A stretch of 64,000 nucleotides of DNA from NCBI RefSeq assembly GCF_001595645.1, contig NZ_LNKT01000034.1, positions 142,013 through 206,012 of the forward strand. The letters run 5' to 3'. Positions within the stretch are counted from its first letter, which is position 1, and each line of letters begins with the position of its first letter. Shown here piece after piece: positions 39,836-48,907 of this stretch. A program made the translations under genes and the position numbers. Source of the DNA: Sulfurovum riftiae. Its GTDB lineage: Bacteria > Campylobacterota > Campylobacteria > Campylobacterales > Sulfurovaceae. The notes beneath the pieces were generated by a model that was given only the letters and a program-made list of their open reading frames with translations, was not told the DNA's origin and did no database searches.

Positions 39836-40050
39836 TTTATCTCTTTTTTCATATAGGCATTCATAAGTTTCTTGGCAAAGGAAATCTTGGAATCATCATA
39901 AGACAATCCCAGTGCCTCCGCCATCTCTCTGATCTCTCTCTTGCTTACGCTTTTGACTGTTCTGTTTTGGACATCATCTACGATGAACTGCCTGAGGTCG
40001 AGTGGTTTTACTTCCACCTCATTGGCACTTACCACCTCCACTTTTTTCAA
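39832..40050 (-). CDS. Small conserved-looking protein of unknown function
   Basis: A 72-residue protein I do not recognise. It is basic and helical: a short N-terminal strand region ([21 protein letters not shown]) and two helices ([29 protein letters not shown]) reminiscent of a small DNA- or RNA-binding bundle, though no named motif is present. It overlaps both hisC (4 bases) and dxs (4 bases), which strongly supports translation. Confidence 0.6.
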   Translation of the reverse strand: MKKVEVVSANEVEVKPLDLRQFIVDDVQNRTVKSVSKREIREMAEALGLSYDDSKISFAKKLMNAYMKKEIK

Positions 40051-41141
40051 GAGATGACCTCGGAGAAGTGTTTGAAAAGAACATCGTTCTGTGCTGCCGT
40101 ACCGATCGTGATACGTACGCCGTTCATCCCGTAAGAAGCAAGGTTGCGGATAATGACACCCCGTCTGAGCAGTGCATCTGACACCTCTGTCGAATCGAGC
40201 GTGTCACCGAAAAGATAGGTGATGAAATTGGTATAACTGTCAATATATTCAAAACCATGCTCTTTTGCAAAATCCTCATAGCGCTTGATCTGCTCCTGAT
40301 GCAGGGCGATCGATTTTGCAACAAATGCTTCATCTTTTGCCGCTTCTATCGCCGCTGCCAGGGAAAGGGTGGAGATATTAAACGGCGGGCGCATCTTGTA
40401 AAGCGCTTTGATCAGTTCAGGCTGTGCGATCCCGTACCCTACACGCATACCACCAAGACCGTAGGCCTTTGAGAAGGTTCCCAGATAGATGACATTCTCG
40501 TATCCCAAAAGCTCCTTGGGAGTAATGGCATACTTATCATCTTTGGCAGAAGCATACTCCATATAGGCACCATCCACAACGATCAAAGTATCATTACCGA
40601 CCTCTTCGATGATCTCAAGTACTTCCTCTCTGCTCGTGGCATCACCTGTCGGATTGTTCGGGGTACAGATATAGATGATTTTGGGCTTATGCATATGGTA
40701 GGCTTCCATGAATTCATCATACCTGTGTTCCCAGCTGGCAGTACGGACTATCTTCGCACCCATCTGTTTGGCATAGATCTCATACATCGCGAAGGTCACG
40801 GCAGACATCAGTACGGAACTCTTCTCATCCAACAGTGCTCTCGAGATGAACTCCAATACCTGATCCGACCCTGCACCGATAATGATATTCTCATCACCCA
40901 CATCGAACTTTCCGCTCAATGCCGCTTTGAGTTCGAACATGCTGTCATCCGGGTAAAGGTGCGCCTTGTCGGCATTGGCCCTGATCACCTCAGCGACTTT
41001 GGGAGAGGTACCGATAGGGTTTTCATTGGAAGCGAGCTTCACCACATTCTCAGGGGCAATACCGAATTCACGCACCACCAGCTCGATCGGTTTTCCCGCT
41101 TCATAGGTCTGAATACCTTCAAGTACTTTATTAAATTTCAT
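40047..41141 (-). CDS. hisC: Histidinol-phosphate aminotransferase
   Basis: PLP-dependent aminotransferase of histidine synthesis, 364 residues. [13 protein letters not shown] (about 35-47), CTPNNPTGD (about 160) and the Schiff-base region [17 protein letters not shown] (about 225-241, Lys in FSK) are seen. Its place after pheA suggests it may also serve phenylalanine/tyrosine transamination in this phylum; this is inference. Confidence 0.93.
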   Translation of the reverse strand: MKFNKVLEGIQTYEAGKPIELVVREFGIAPENVVKLASNENPIGTSPKVAEVIRANADKAHLYPDDSMFELKAALSGKFDVGDENIIIGAGSDQVLEFISRALLDEKSSVLMSAVTFAMYEIYAKQMGAKIVRTASWEHRYDEFMEAYHMHKPKIIYICTPNNPTGDATSREEVLEIIEEVGNDTLIVVDGAYMEYASAKDDKYAITPKELLGYENVIYLGTFSKAYGLGGMRVGYGIAQPELIKALYKMRPPFNISTLSLAAAIEAAKDEAFVAKSIALHQEQIKRYEDFAKEHGFEYIDSYTNFITYLFGDTLDSTEVSDALLRRGVIIRNLASYGMNGVRITIGTAAQNDVLFKHFSEVIS

Positions 41142-41261
41142 TTCAACCTCTTCTTTTGGTGGGCTAAAGCCCGCCCTCCATTAATAAAAGCTTTCCGGAA
41201 GGAAAGCATGCAAAAACTATTCATTCTTCACTGTTCACTTCTAAAAATGCCACACGCATTT
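41142..41261. other. hisC-pheA gap with two palindromes
   Basis: 120 bases with no gene. GTGGGCTAAAGCCCGCC (about 41159-41175) is a REP-like hairpin starting GTGG. GCTTTCCGGAAGGAAAGC (about 41191-41208) is a second hairpin. Two heptamer units (TTCACTG, TTCACTT) follow near 41227. Confidence 0.45.
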
Positions 41262-42320
41262 TTAGATGTCGTCCCGCTCTTTGACGTAAGAGCCCAGCAC
41301 TTTTATCTCATCTTTGTGTTTTGCCAATATCTCTGCTATATCCCTGTCATCCTTATGTCCGTTGAACTCCAGGAAAAAGACCGATTTTCCTTCTACGATA
41401 TGGGATTTGATCTTGGTCAGGTTCACTTTTGCTTTTTCAAAGTCGTTCAGGAAATCGACCAATGCACCCGGCTTGTTGGCAAGCTTCACCAGGATCGATG
41501 TCTTGTCCTCACCCGATGGCTGATTCTCGAAGTTCGACACCACAAAGAAACGTGTTCTGTTGTTCGTATCATCCTCCACATTCTCGAAGAGGATCGGCAG
41601 ATTGTACATCTTCGCAGCAACAGAAGGACAGAGCGCTGCTGCATGTTCATCTTCGGCTGCAAGCTTTGCCGCTTTGGCAGTGGACTCGACAGGAACATGT
41701 TCAATCTCATCGAGTCCCAGATCCTGCAGGAATTTCCTGCACTGTCCAAAAGCGATATCCTTGGAGTAGATCTTTGTGATCTTCTTGATATCCTCACTCA
41801 GTGTGGCAAAACAGAGATGTACATCGATCACCACTTCGGCGATGATTTTGAGATCATATTCATCCAGACAGTTGATCGTATCGGTGACGATCCCGTTGGA
41901 GCTGTTTTCTATGGGAACCACACCGAATTTGGCCGTACCCTTTGCCACTTCCCTGAAAACACCCGGAATAGAGCTGATAGGAATGTAGGTACTCAATGCA
42001 CCGAACTTGCTTTCGGCTGCCTGATGGGTAAAACTGGCTTCCGGTCCCAGAAATGCCACCGCTTCAGGCAGTTCAAGATTCCGTGCCACAGCGAACATCT
42101 CCAGGAACAGCGCATCGATAGCCCCATCGGTCAGTTTGCCGTCATTTTGGGACTTGAGTCTGTTGAGTATGGCCTGTTCACGTTCAGGACGGTAAATAGG
42201 TGCCCCTGTGGTATTCTTCAGTTCACCCACCTTGTGTACAAGGTCCATACGTTCATTATAGAGCTTCAGAAGTGTATCATCGATCTTGTCTATCTTTTCT
42301 CTGAGTTCATCTAGTGTCAT
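41262..42320 (-). CDS. pheA: Chorismate mutase / prephenate dehydratase
   Basis: Bifunctional enzyme making phenylpyruvate from chorismate. The 352 residues comprise an AroQ helical mutase (1-85, LREKIDKIDDTLLKLYNERM), the dehydratase (about 90-265, with NNRTRFFVVS holding the TRF catalytic element) and an ACT domain (about 275-350) for feedback by phenylalanine. It lies 22 bases after lysA. Confidence 0.95.
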   Translation of the reverse strand: MTLDELREKIDKIDDTLLKLYNERMDLVHKVGELKNTTGAPIYRPEREQAILNRLKSQNDGKLTDGAIDALFLEMFAVARNLELPEAVAFLGPEASFTHQAAESKFGALSTYIPISSIPGVFREVAKGTAKFGVVPIENSSNGIVTDTINCLDEYDLKIIAEVVIDVHLCFATLSEDIKKITKIYSKDIAFGQCRKFLQDLGLDEIEHVPVESTAKAAKLAAEDEHAAALCPSVAAKMYNLPILFENVEDDTNNRTRFFVVSNFENQPSGEDKTSILVKLANKPGALVDFLNDFEKAKVNLTKIKSHIVEGKSVFFLEFNGHKDDRDIAEILAKHKDEIKVLGSYVKERDDI

Positions 42321-42342
42321 TGGCTCTCCCGTCTGCTTTTTA

Positions 42343-43560
42343 TTACTTGTCCGTCTGAAGGAATTCTATCTCCAAACGTATCTGGTCCTCATACGTCTCA
42401 CGTCTTCGGATCAGTCTGTCCTTGCCCGCTTCCAATGCGACCTCTGCAGGTTTGGGACGCGTATTGTAATTGCTTGCCATCGTGAATCCGTAGGCACCTG
42501 CCGAATGCACCACAATGAGGTCATTATGCTTCAATGGCGGAAGCGGTACATTTTTTCCAAAGAAATCCCCGCTTTCGCATACGGGGCCGACCACGTCGGC
42601 CAAGGTCTTTTCACCCTCTACCATCACAGCTTCGATACGGTGGTAGGCATCATACAAACTTGGTCTGATAAGGTCGTTCATTCCGCCATCCACGATAACG
42701 AAACGTTTGCCGTCATTGATCTTTTCATACAGCACAGAGGTAAAGAATGCCCCGGCATTGGCCACCATGTAACGGCCAGGCTCGCACAGCAGTGTCACAT
42801 CCAGCCCTTTGACCGCTTCAAAGATCGCAGCCGCATAGTCATGTGCCGAGATCGTGATCTCGTCACTGTAGACCACACCGATACCACCGCCCACATCAAA
42901 AAATTTGATATCGATCTTGATCGCTTTGAGCGAACGTACCAGGTCCGCAACGATCACTGCAGCTTCCCTGATGGGATCCAGCTTGGTCAACTGCGAACCG
43001 ATATGGAAATGGATCCCTACCGGATTGAGGTGTTCGGACTTATTCGCATAGATATACATGCGTTTTGCCATATCGATCTCGACACCGAACTTGTTCTCAT
43101 GCAGTCCTGTCGAGATGTACGGATGGGTCTGCGGATCGATATTCGGATTGACACGAATGGAGATACGTGCCTCTTTGCCAAGTTCCCTGGCTACCATTTC
43201 TACACGCTTCATCTCCGCTTCACTCTCAAGGTTGATAAGCAGTATGTCTTTCTCCAGTGCCTCACGAATCTCATCATCACGTTTTCCCACACCCGAGAAG
43301 ATGATCTTGTACTTGTCCACGCCCGCATCAAGTGCACGTCTTACTTCGCCGATACTTACACAGTCCGCTCCTGCACCCATTTTTGCCAAATGTGCTATGA
43401 CTGAAAGGTTCGAATTGGCTTTGACCGCATAGTTGATCAGCGATTTTTTGCCGGCAAAAGCCTCTTTGAGTGTCGTGTAGCGATTCTCGATATAGTCAAA
43501 ATCATAAATATAGAGTGGCGTACCGTATTTTTGCGCCAACGCTTTATAATCAATATTCAT
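42343..43560 (-). CDS. lysA: Diaminopimelate decarboxylase
   Basis: PLP enzyme giving lysine from meso-diaminopimelate. The 405 residues contain YAVKANSNLSV with the PLP lysine near 46, HFHIGSQLT near 190, GGGIGVVY near 225 and GPVCESGDFFGK near 335. First gene of lysA-pheA-hisC. The upstream gap carries a 9-bp hairpin. Confidence 0.96.
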   Translation of the reverse strand: MNIDYKALAQKYGTPLYIYDFDYIENRYTTLKEAFAGKKSLINYAVKANSNLSVIAHLAKMGAGADCVSIGEVRRALDAGVDKYKIIFSGVGKRDDEIREALEKDILLINLESEAEMKRVEMVARELGKEARISIRVNPNIDPQTHPYISTGLHENKFGVEIDMAKRMYIYANKSEHLNPVGIHFHIGSQLTKLDPIREAAVIVADLVRSLKAIKIDIKFFDVGGGIGVVYSDEITISAHDYAAAIFEAVKGLDVTLLCEPGRYMVANAGAFFTSVLYEKINDGKRFVIVDGGMNDLIRPSLYDAYHRIEAVMVEGEKTLADVVGPVCESGDFFGKNVPLPPLKHNDLIVVHSAGAYGFTMASNYNTRPKPAEVALEAGKDRLIRRRETYEDQIRLEIEFLQTDK

Positions 43561-43602
43561 TTAAACTGTTCCTGCTTCTATCCACGAATTTGCGGATTTT
43601 AG

Positions 43603-43625
43603 AGTGATTTTATCCAAAAATCACT
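43603..43625. other. Hairpin between lptG and lysA
   Basis: AGTGATTTT and AAAATCACT form a 9-bp stem with a short loop, after the lptG stop and before lysA. No following T-run, so it may be a weak or Rho-type terminator or an mRNA processing site. Confidence 0.4.
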
Positions 43626-43669
43626 AAGAGCGAGTTATGAGGGGTAACAAAGCACCGTGTCAGCGGCTT

Positions 43670-44752
43670 TCAGGCTATTCTGCGTTCATCCGTAAAAAAG
43701 ACATAGATCGCATAGATCCATAAAAGTACAATCGGTACAATGGCTGTCGCTTCCGGAATGAGAACACCGTTCGACCCTATCTGTGCCAGACCGAAGAGAA
43801 TACCCCAGACAAGGAATGTCGCCCCCAGGGAGAGTGCCACCACGGCTCCGAAATTCATCATTCTGGCATGGAACGGAAGCTTGAAAAAGAGTATGATCAC
43901 CAAAGCAAGTGCAAAAAGCGGCACAATGACCTTGTCATACATCGTTGCACGTATCTTATCGGAATTGAGGTTTTGGGCCTGAAGCAGTTTCCAGGTGTTA
44001 TAGGCATCCATGACATTGAGGGCTTTCCCCTCATACAAAGATTCGATGATCTTGGGCTTGTACCCGTGCAGCGTAGCGATACGCTCTTTCTGGTCCACTG
44101 AGTAACGGACCAGTTCACCGTTCTTGTAAATATGTGTCTTCACCGTGGCATCCTGGGCGATCCACTCTTCTCCGTTAAAAACTGCGATCGGTGCCTTGAT
44201 CGTATAGCGTACCTGGTATCCCGCTACCTTGAAGATCGTGATCCCTTCGATCTTCTTCTCAATGGGATCAAGTTTCTTGATGTAAACGAAAGTATCATTG
44301 TATTTGAAAAAAACATCATTGACATTATAGGCGTGCAGCTGATTTTCCAGCAGCATATTCGCTTTGTCTTTGGCATAGGAGAACTCTGTCGTATGCAGAT
44401 AGAGGAAGATGGCATAGGTCAGCGAAGCCACGACGAAAATAGGGAATAGTAGTCTTTTTTTCGTATAGCCGAAAGCATGCAGGGCCCCCATGGTATTGTT
44501 CTTGACAAAAGCCAGTTTGGTCATGATTACAGCAAATACGATCGCCAATGGATAAAGCAGGCCCAACGCTTCCTGCCACATATAGAAAATGTAGAGTATC
44601 TTGTAGTTCGAAGAGACATCCAATTTCTGCATATGCTGGAAATAGTCGATGGAAGCAAAAGCGAAAGAGAGGCCGAAGAGTATCGCCAAAAGATTTTTGA
44701 TGTAGTGGTTCGCCAGATAGCGGAAATGCAGAGAAGGGTAGAAGAGGCTCAT
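43670..44752 (-). CDS. LPS export permease, LptF/LptG family
   Basis: A 360-residue inner-membrane permease of the YjgP/YjgQ family, part of the LptBFGC lipopolysaccharide extractor. Three membrane helices lie at the N-terminal end (about 14-110) and three at the C-terminal end (about 270-355), with a periplasmic beta domain between. LptF and LptG cannot be told apart safely; I lean to LptG. The start overlaps the pth stop by 4 bases. Confidence 0.85.
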   Translation of the reverse strand: MSLFYPSLHFRYLANHYIKNLLAILFGLSFAFASIDYFQHMQKLDVSSNYKILYIFYMWQEALGLLYPLAIVFAVIMTKLAFVKNNTMGALHAFGYTKKRLLFPIFVVASLTYAIFLYLHTTEFSYAKDKANMLLENQLHAYNVNDVFFKYNDTFVYIKKLDPIEKKIEGITIFKVAGYQVRYTIKAPIAVFNGEEWIAQDATVKTHIYKNGELVRYSVDQKERIATLHGYKPKIIESLYEGKALNVMDAYNTWKLLQAQNLNSDKIRATMYDKVIVPLFALALVIILFFKLPFHARMMNFGAVVALSLGATFLVWGILFGLAQIGSNGVLIPEATAIVPIVLLWIYAIYVFFTDERRIA

Positions 44753-45321
44753 CCTTCAAGCCCTTCGATCGATTTCAGGCTGTATTTGGATTTGACCTCG
44801 TTGAGCTCTTCGCTGAGCAGTGCCTTGCATGCTGCAGCCACATGGCCAATGAGTGTTTCAAGTGATTGTTGTTCCTCTTCGCTGAAATCATGAAGAACAT
44901 AGTCGGAAACCTGCGATTTATGCTCCGGTTTTCCCACACCGACACGCACGCGGATATACTCTTTTCCTATATGGGCATCAAGCGAGCGCAGCCCGTTATG
45001 CCCGCCGTGACCGCCACCTTTTTTAAAACGTACCGCACCGAAAGGCAGGTCTATATCGTCATGGATCACGATGATCTCTCCAAGGTCTATTTTGAAAAAG
45101 TGTTTGACCGTTTCAACGGATCTTCCCGAGAGGTTCATGAATGTGGTAGGTTTGAGAAAAAGTGTGTTTGCTACACGGTAGAGCTCGCCCTGGAAGGCGT
45201 TTTTGGAGATATTTCTGGCAGCAAGGTCCTCGACAAGCCTGTCGATAACCTTGAAACCGATGTTGTGTCGCGTCTCTTCGTATTTGGTTCCCGGATTCCC
45301 TAGGCCTACGAAGAGTGTCAT
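44749..45321 (-). CDS. pth: Peptidyl-tRNA hydrolase
   Basis: Releases peptide from peptidyl-tRNA. The 190 residues start with LFVGLGNPGTKYEETRHNIGF, including catalytic His20, and carry KPTTFMNLSGRSV near 57 and HDDIDLPFGAVRFKKGGGHG near 92. It lies between rplY and the permease gene. Confidence 0.96.
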   Translation of the reverse strand: MTLFVGLGNPGTKYEETRHNIGFKVIDRLVEDLAARNISKNAFQGELYRVANTLFLKPTTFMNLSGRSVETVKHFFKIDLGEIIVIHDDIDLPFGAVRFKKGGGHGGHNGLRSLDAHIGKEYIRVRVGVGKPEHKSQVSDYVLHDFSEEEQQSLETLIGHVAAACKALLSEELNEVKSKYSLKSIEGLEG

Positions 45322-45401
45322 GATTTCTCCTTGACTGAAAGCGACTGACTGATTAAAACAAACCCTGCATCAGTGTAGCGATTTGCTTTGTATGCGTCTT
45401 A

Positions 45402-45938
45402 TTATTTAGCCTTGATCACACCACAGACAGCAACATCAGGTCTGTCCATCATTTTACAATCTGTCGGTACTTCAATATCTCTGATGAGAAGAGAGTCGTC
45501 TCTGTTAAGCGGCTCAACATTCAGGTCGAACTTTGCAGGCATATTTTCAATTGCCCCTCTGACCTTTACTCTTCTTTTAGACATGACAAGTACACCTTTG
45601 TTCTTAAGACCGATCGGTGTACCATGTGTAACTACCGGTACAAGGAAGTCTGTGACCTGACCTGGAACCGTAATCCTGAGATCTACGTGTACCACTTCTC
45701 CGTGAACCGGATGCAGTTGATACTCCTGGATCACTACGTTCAACTCTTTGTCACCTACTTTTACCGGGAAAGCAAGGCTATCCTTATTTCTGACCGCTCT
45801 CATAAACTCACCGCGTTTGAATGCAGCTTGAATATTCTCTACGCCGTTCGCGTAAAGGTTTGCAGTCAGATAACCATCTCTTCTAAGCTTCTTTGCAGTA
45901 GTCTTTCCGATACTCTCTCTAACGATACCTTCTAACAT
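45402..45938 (-). CDS. rplY: 50S ribosomal protein L25 (CTC form)
   Basis: A 178-residue L25/TL5/CTC protein: an N-terminal 5S-rRNA-binding domain (1-90) plus the C-terminal CTC beta domain. LEGIVRESIGKTTAKKLRRD opens it and VIQEYQLHPVHGEVVHVDL (about 70-88) is the conserved core. A TATAAT (45969-45974) and AAGGA precede the ATG. Confidence 0.95.
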   Translation of the reverse strand: MLEGIVRESIGKTTAKKLRRDGYLTANLYANGVENIQAAFKRGEFMRAVRNKDSLAFPVKVGDKELNVVIQEYQLHPVHGEVVHVDLRITVPGQVTDFLVPVVTHGTPIGLKNKGVLVMSKRRVKVRGAIENMPAKFDLNVEPLNRDDSLLIRDIEVPTDCKMMDRPDVAVCGVIKAK

Positions 45939-45968
45939 ATTTGTGTCCTTAAATTAAAATAGAAGCGG

Positions 45969-45974
45969 ATTATA
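45969..45974 (-). promoter_or_regulatory. -10 box TATAAT for rplY
   Basis: TATAAT on the minus strand, about 31 bases before the rplY ATG. Confidence 0.5.
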
Positions 45975-46013
45975 TCGAAATATTTTTAAGAAAAGTTGAA
46001 TGAATAGAGGAGG

Positions 46014-47153
46014 CTACTCCTCTTCGGGCTTGAAATCGAAATACTCATCATTTTTCCGTGCGGCATTTTCATCGACGATCGCACCTTTACCGACACCCTG
46101 CATTTTCAACTTCAGGTCGGCAGGGTTCGTAGCATACTCCAGTGCTACTTCATTGGAGATCTCCCCTTTTTTAATCAGGTCAAGCAGCGCCTGGTCGAAG
46201 GTCTGTGTACCGTAGATCTCCTTACCGTCAAAGAGTGCATCGGGAATTTCGTTATCCCTGTTCTCCGCGATCAGCTGTTCGATCCTTGCTGTCTTTTTGA
46301 GGATCTCGATCCCCGCGATCCTGCCGCCCCTTTTGGTCGGAATAAGCCTCTGCGAGATCACCCCTTCGAGTACCGATGCCAGGGACATACGGATACGGTT
46401 CTGCTCTTCATTGGCGAACATACCGACGATCCTGTCGATGGTCTCCTTGGCATCAAGTGTATGCAGTGTCGAGAATACCAGGTGACCCGTATTGGCAGCA
46501 TGCAGGGCAATGTCGATGGTCTCAAGGTCTCTCATCTCCCCCACCAGGATAATATCGGGGTCTTCCCTCAATGCAGCCCTGAGTGCATCAGAGAAGGAGT
46601 GGGTATCCTGCCCCACTGCTCTTTGATTGATCAGACAGCCTTTGTCTTTGTGGACAAATTCTATCGGGTCCTCTATCGTAATAACGTGTTTCTTCGTCTC
46701 GTTGTTTATTTTATCAAGGATCGCAGCAAGCGTGGTCGATTTACCGGACCCCGTCACACCGGTCACCAGTACAAGTCCACGCTGAATCTCCGTGAATGTC
46801 TTGATCACTGGAGGAAGTTTGAGTTCATCAATGGAGAGGATCTTTACCGGGATCAAACGGAAAACGGCACTCAGGCCATCCATCTGGAAAAAGACATTCA
46901 CACGAAAACGGTTATTTTCATCCAGTTTGTAACTGAAATCGAGCGTTCTGTCATTTATCAGTTTTTCATATTGAGCTTCGGTCGTGATGTCACGTACCAT
47001 CTGGTCTACCATTTCGGGTGTCAGGGTATCTTTCCCCAACAGCTTCATGACACCGTGTATACGTACCCTGACCTGGGAGGAGGCTTTAATGTGAAGGTCA
47101 CTCCCCTCATTGCTGATCAGTGTTCTCAGATACAGTTTAAGTTTCTCTTCCAT
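46014..47153 (-). CDS. Type IV pilus retraction ATPase, PilT/PilU family
   Basis: A 379-residue hexameric secretion-type ATPase. Walker A is GVTGSGKSTT (about 131-140), the Asp box is ITIEDPIEF, Walker B is DPDIILVGEMRDLETI and HTLDAKETIDRI is the His box. Such ATPases depolymerise pilin fibres, giving twitching or DNA uptake. No other pilus gene is in the window. The last 30 residues (acidic tail) resemble PilU more than PilT. Confidence 0.88.
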   Translation of the reverse strand: MEEKLKLYLRTLISNEGSDLHIKASSQVRVRIHGVMKLLGKDTLTPEMVDQMVRDITTEAQYEKLINDRTLDFSYKLDENNRFRVNVFFQMDGLSAVFRLIPVKILSIDELKLPPVIKTFTEIQRGLVLVTGVTGSGKSTTLAAILDKINNETKKHVITIEDPIEFVHKDKGCLINQRAVGQDTHSFSDALRAALREDPDIILVGEMRDLETIDIALHAANTGHLVFSTLHTLDAKETIDRIVGMFANEEQNRIRMSLASVLEGVISQRLIPTKRGGRIAGIEILKKTARIEQLIAENRDNEIPDALFDGKEIYGTQTFDQALLDLIKKGEISNEVALEYATNPADLKLKMQGVGKGAIVDENAARKNDEYFDFKPEEE

Positions 47154-47171
47154 TACGCTTCTCCCTCTTTT

Positions 47172-48167
47172 TTATTCTATGCTGTCCAACATATCCTGGA
47201 ATGCATTTTCAAAGGCTTCAAGCCCGTCTTTGAGCAGAGAAGCGTACACTTCATCCATGTCAAAACCGCAATCTTTCAGTTTGGTGAAATATCCGTTGAT
47301 CTCACTCTCTTCAAGTGGCAGCTTTGCCGGTGTCGCCTTCTTCTCGATATAGGATTCAATGGTCGCCAGCGGAGCGGTGTTTACCGAGTGTGCTGCCAGA
47401 AGTTCTCTGATGTAGTAATCCGGCGGAAGGTCATCCCCCTTCACTCCTGTACTTGCAAAAAGTGTACGGATGCTCGGCGTATAGTTCTTCTCGATGATAT
47501 TGTAGATCTTTGCCGCATTGTAGATACCTGTTTTGGCGACATCCATCCCCTCGGCAGCAAGATCCGCATCGAGCAGTCTGTCGAAACGGCTGACGAAAAC
47601 GGATATGACCGCATTTACTTTTCCGCCCCCTGTCGCTTCATACTCATGCAAACCGGCCGTCATTGCTTTGAGACAGCGTCTGGCCTGTTCGGGGGAGAAG
47701 ATCAGTGTGGCATTGACCGAAATACCCATGGCAAGCAGCTCTTTCATCGCTTCGTATCCCGCATTGGTCGCAGGAACCTTTACCATGACATTGGGCTCGC
47801 CGATCTCCTTGAAGAGTCTTTTCCCCTCATCGATGGTGCCTTTCGTATCGTTGGAGAGGAAAGGATCCACTTCAATGGAGATATAGCCATCATTGGCAGC
47901 ATCATAGGCAGTCCTGAGCGCCTGTGCCGCCGCACGGATATCTTCTATCGCCAGTGCTTCGTACTTCTCTTTGGCGCTTTTGCCCTTTAAGGCATCAAGC
48001 TGCTCTTTGTACGCCGGAGATGTCGTGATCGCAGAGGCAAAAATAGAGGGGTTGCTTGTCGCCCCATTGATGATACCCGCCTCGATCAGCTTTGAAAATT
48101 CATTTTTGAGATAGTCTCTCTCCACAAAATCCAACCACAACGAGAATTTCAATTCCCTGTCTACCAT
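47172..48167 (-). CDS. tal: Transaldolase
   Basis: Pentose-phosphate enzyme exchanging a dihydroxyacetone unit. The ATG at 48167 follows AAGGAAGAGGA, giving 331 residues. NGATSNPSIFASAI near 33 and the Schiff-base lysine in NVMVKVPATNAG near 130 are visible, and VSVFVSRFDRLLD closes the barrel core. The start overlaps the aat stop by 7 bases. Confidence 0.93.
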   Translation of the reverse strand: MVDRELKFSLWLDFVERDYLKNEFSKLIEAGIINGATSNPSIFASAITTSPAYKEQLDALKGKSAKEKYEALAIEDIRAAAQALRTAYDAANDGYISIEVDPFLSNDTKGTIDEGKRLFKEIGEPNVMVKVPATNAGYEAMKELLAMGISVNATLIFSPEQARRCLKAMTAGLHEYEATGGGKVNAVISVFVSRFDRLLDADLAAEGMDVAKTGIYNAAKIYNIIEKNYTPSIRTLFASTGVKGDDLPPDYYIRELLAAHSVNTAPLATIESYIEKKATPAKLPLEESEINGYFTKLKDCGFDMDEVYASLLKDGLEAFENAFQDMLDSIE

Positions 48168-48907
48168 TCCTCTTCCTTGTAGGGGTAATCCCATCTGAAA
48201 TGCTGCCAGCTTCCCAGATCACTGGGCTTTTGGAGCGCATCATGCAGTTCGTCAAGATATCTGTCTCTTGGAACCACTTCCGCACCTAAACCGACCATGT
48301 GGTCTGTTTTCATCTGGCAGTCTATAAAATCATAGCCTTTAGCGCCTAAAACATCACTTAGTGCTTTGAAAGCGACCTTGGAAGCATCCGAAGCCAAAGA
48401 GAACATCGATTCGCCAAAAAAGACTTTTCCCATAGCAAGACCGTACAGCCCTCCGACAAGTTCTCCCTCTCTATAGACCTCTACACTGTGGGCATATCCC
48501 TCTTCATGTAAACGGATATAGGCCTCCTGCATCTCCGGTACGATCCAGGTATGGTCCTGACCTGCACGGTGCACTGTAGCACAGTGCCGTATAACTTCAG
48601 GGAACATCTTGTCGAAGGTCACGGTAAACTTCCCGCTGCGCAGGACACGCCGAAATGATTTGCGTACCTTGAACTTCCCCGGGTAGAGCAGCAGTCGGGG
48701 ATCAGGGGACCACCACAAAATAGGGTCACCTTCATTGAACCAGGGGAAGATACCTTTCTGGTAGGCAAGCAGCAGGCGGGTAGAAGAAAGATCCCCGCCG
48801 TATGCCAGCAACCCTTCATCGGAAGCGAAACGCGGATTGGGGAAATTGAAAGAGTATTTGCTCAACGGAGGAATAAGATAATGCTCTTCTTCAAACATTG
48901 AAGCCAT
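48161..48907 (-). CDS. aat: Leucyl/phenylalanyl-tRNA-protein transferase
   Basis: Adds Leu or Phe to proteins with N-terminal Lys or Arg, marking them for ClpS/ClpAP. The 248 residues contain FPWFNEGDPILWWSPDPR (about 52-69), GGLYGLAMGKVFFGESMFS (about 150-168) and DCQMKTDHMVGLGAEVVPR (about 190-208), the diagnostic blocks. It begins right after the clpA stop, with GGAG from the clpA end as ribosome site. Confidence 0.96.
   Translation of the reverse strand: MASMFEEEHYLIPPLSKYSFNFPNPRFASDEGLLAYGGDLSSTRLLLAYQKGIFPWFNEGDPILWWSPDPRLLLYPGKFKVRKSFRRVLRSGKFTVTFDKMFPEVIRHCATVHRAGQDHTWIVPEMQEAYIRLHEEGYAHSVEVYREGELVGGLYGLAMGKVFFGESMFSLASDASKVAFKALSDVLGAKGYDFIDCQMKTDHMVGLGAEVVPRDRYLDELHDALQKPSDLGSWQHFRWDYPYKEEEW

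Noticed and set aside
40689..42314. A 541-codon plus-strand frame
   Set aside because: It is antisense to hisC and pheA; low-complexity composition typical of a shadow frame.
46461..47990. A 509-codon plus-strand frame
   Set aside because: It is antisense to the PilT-like and transaldolase genes, which carry catalytic motifs.
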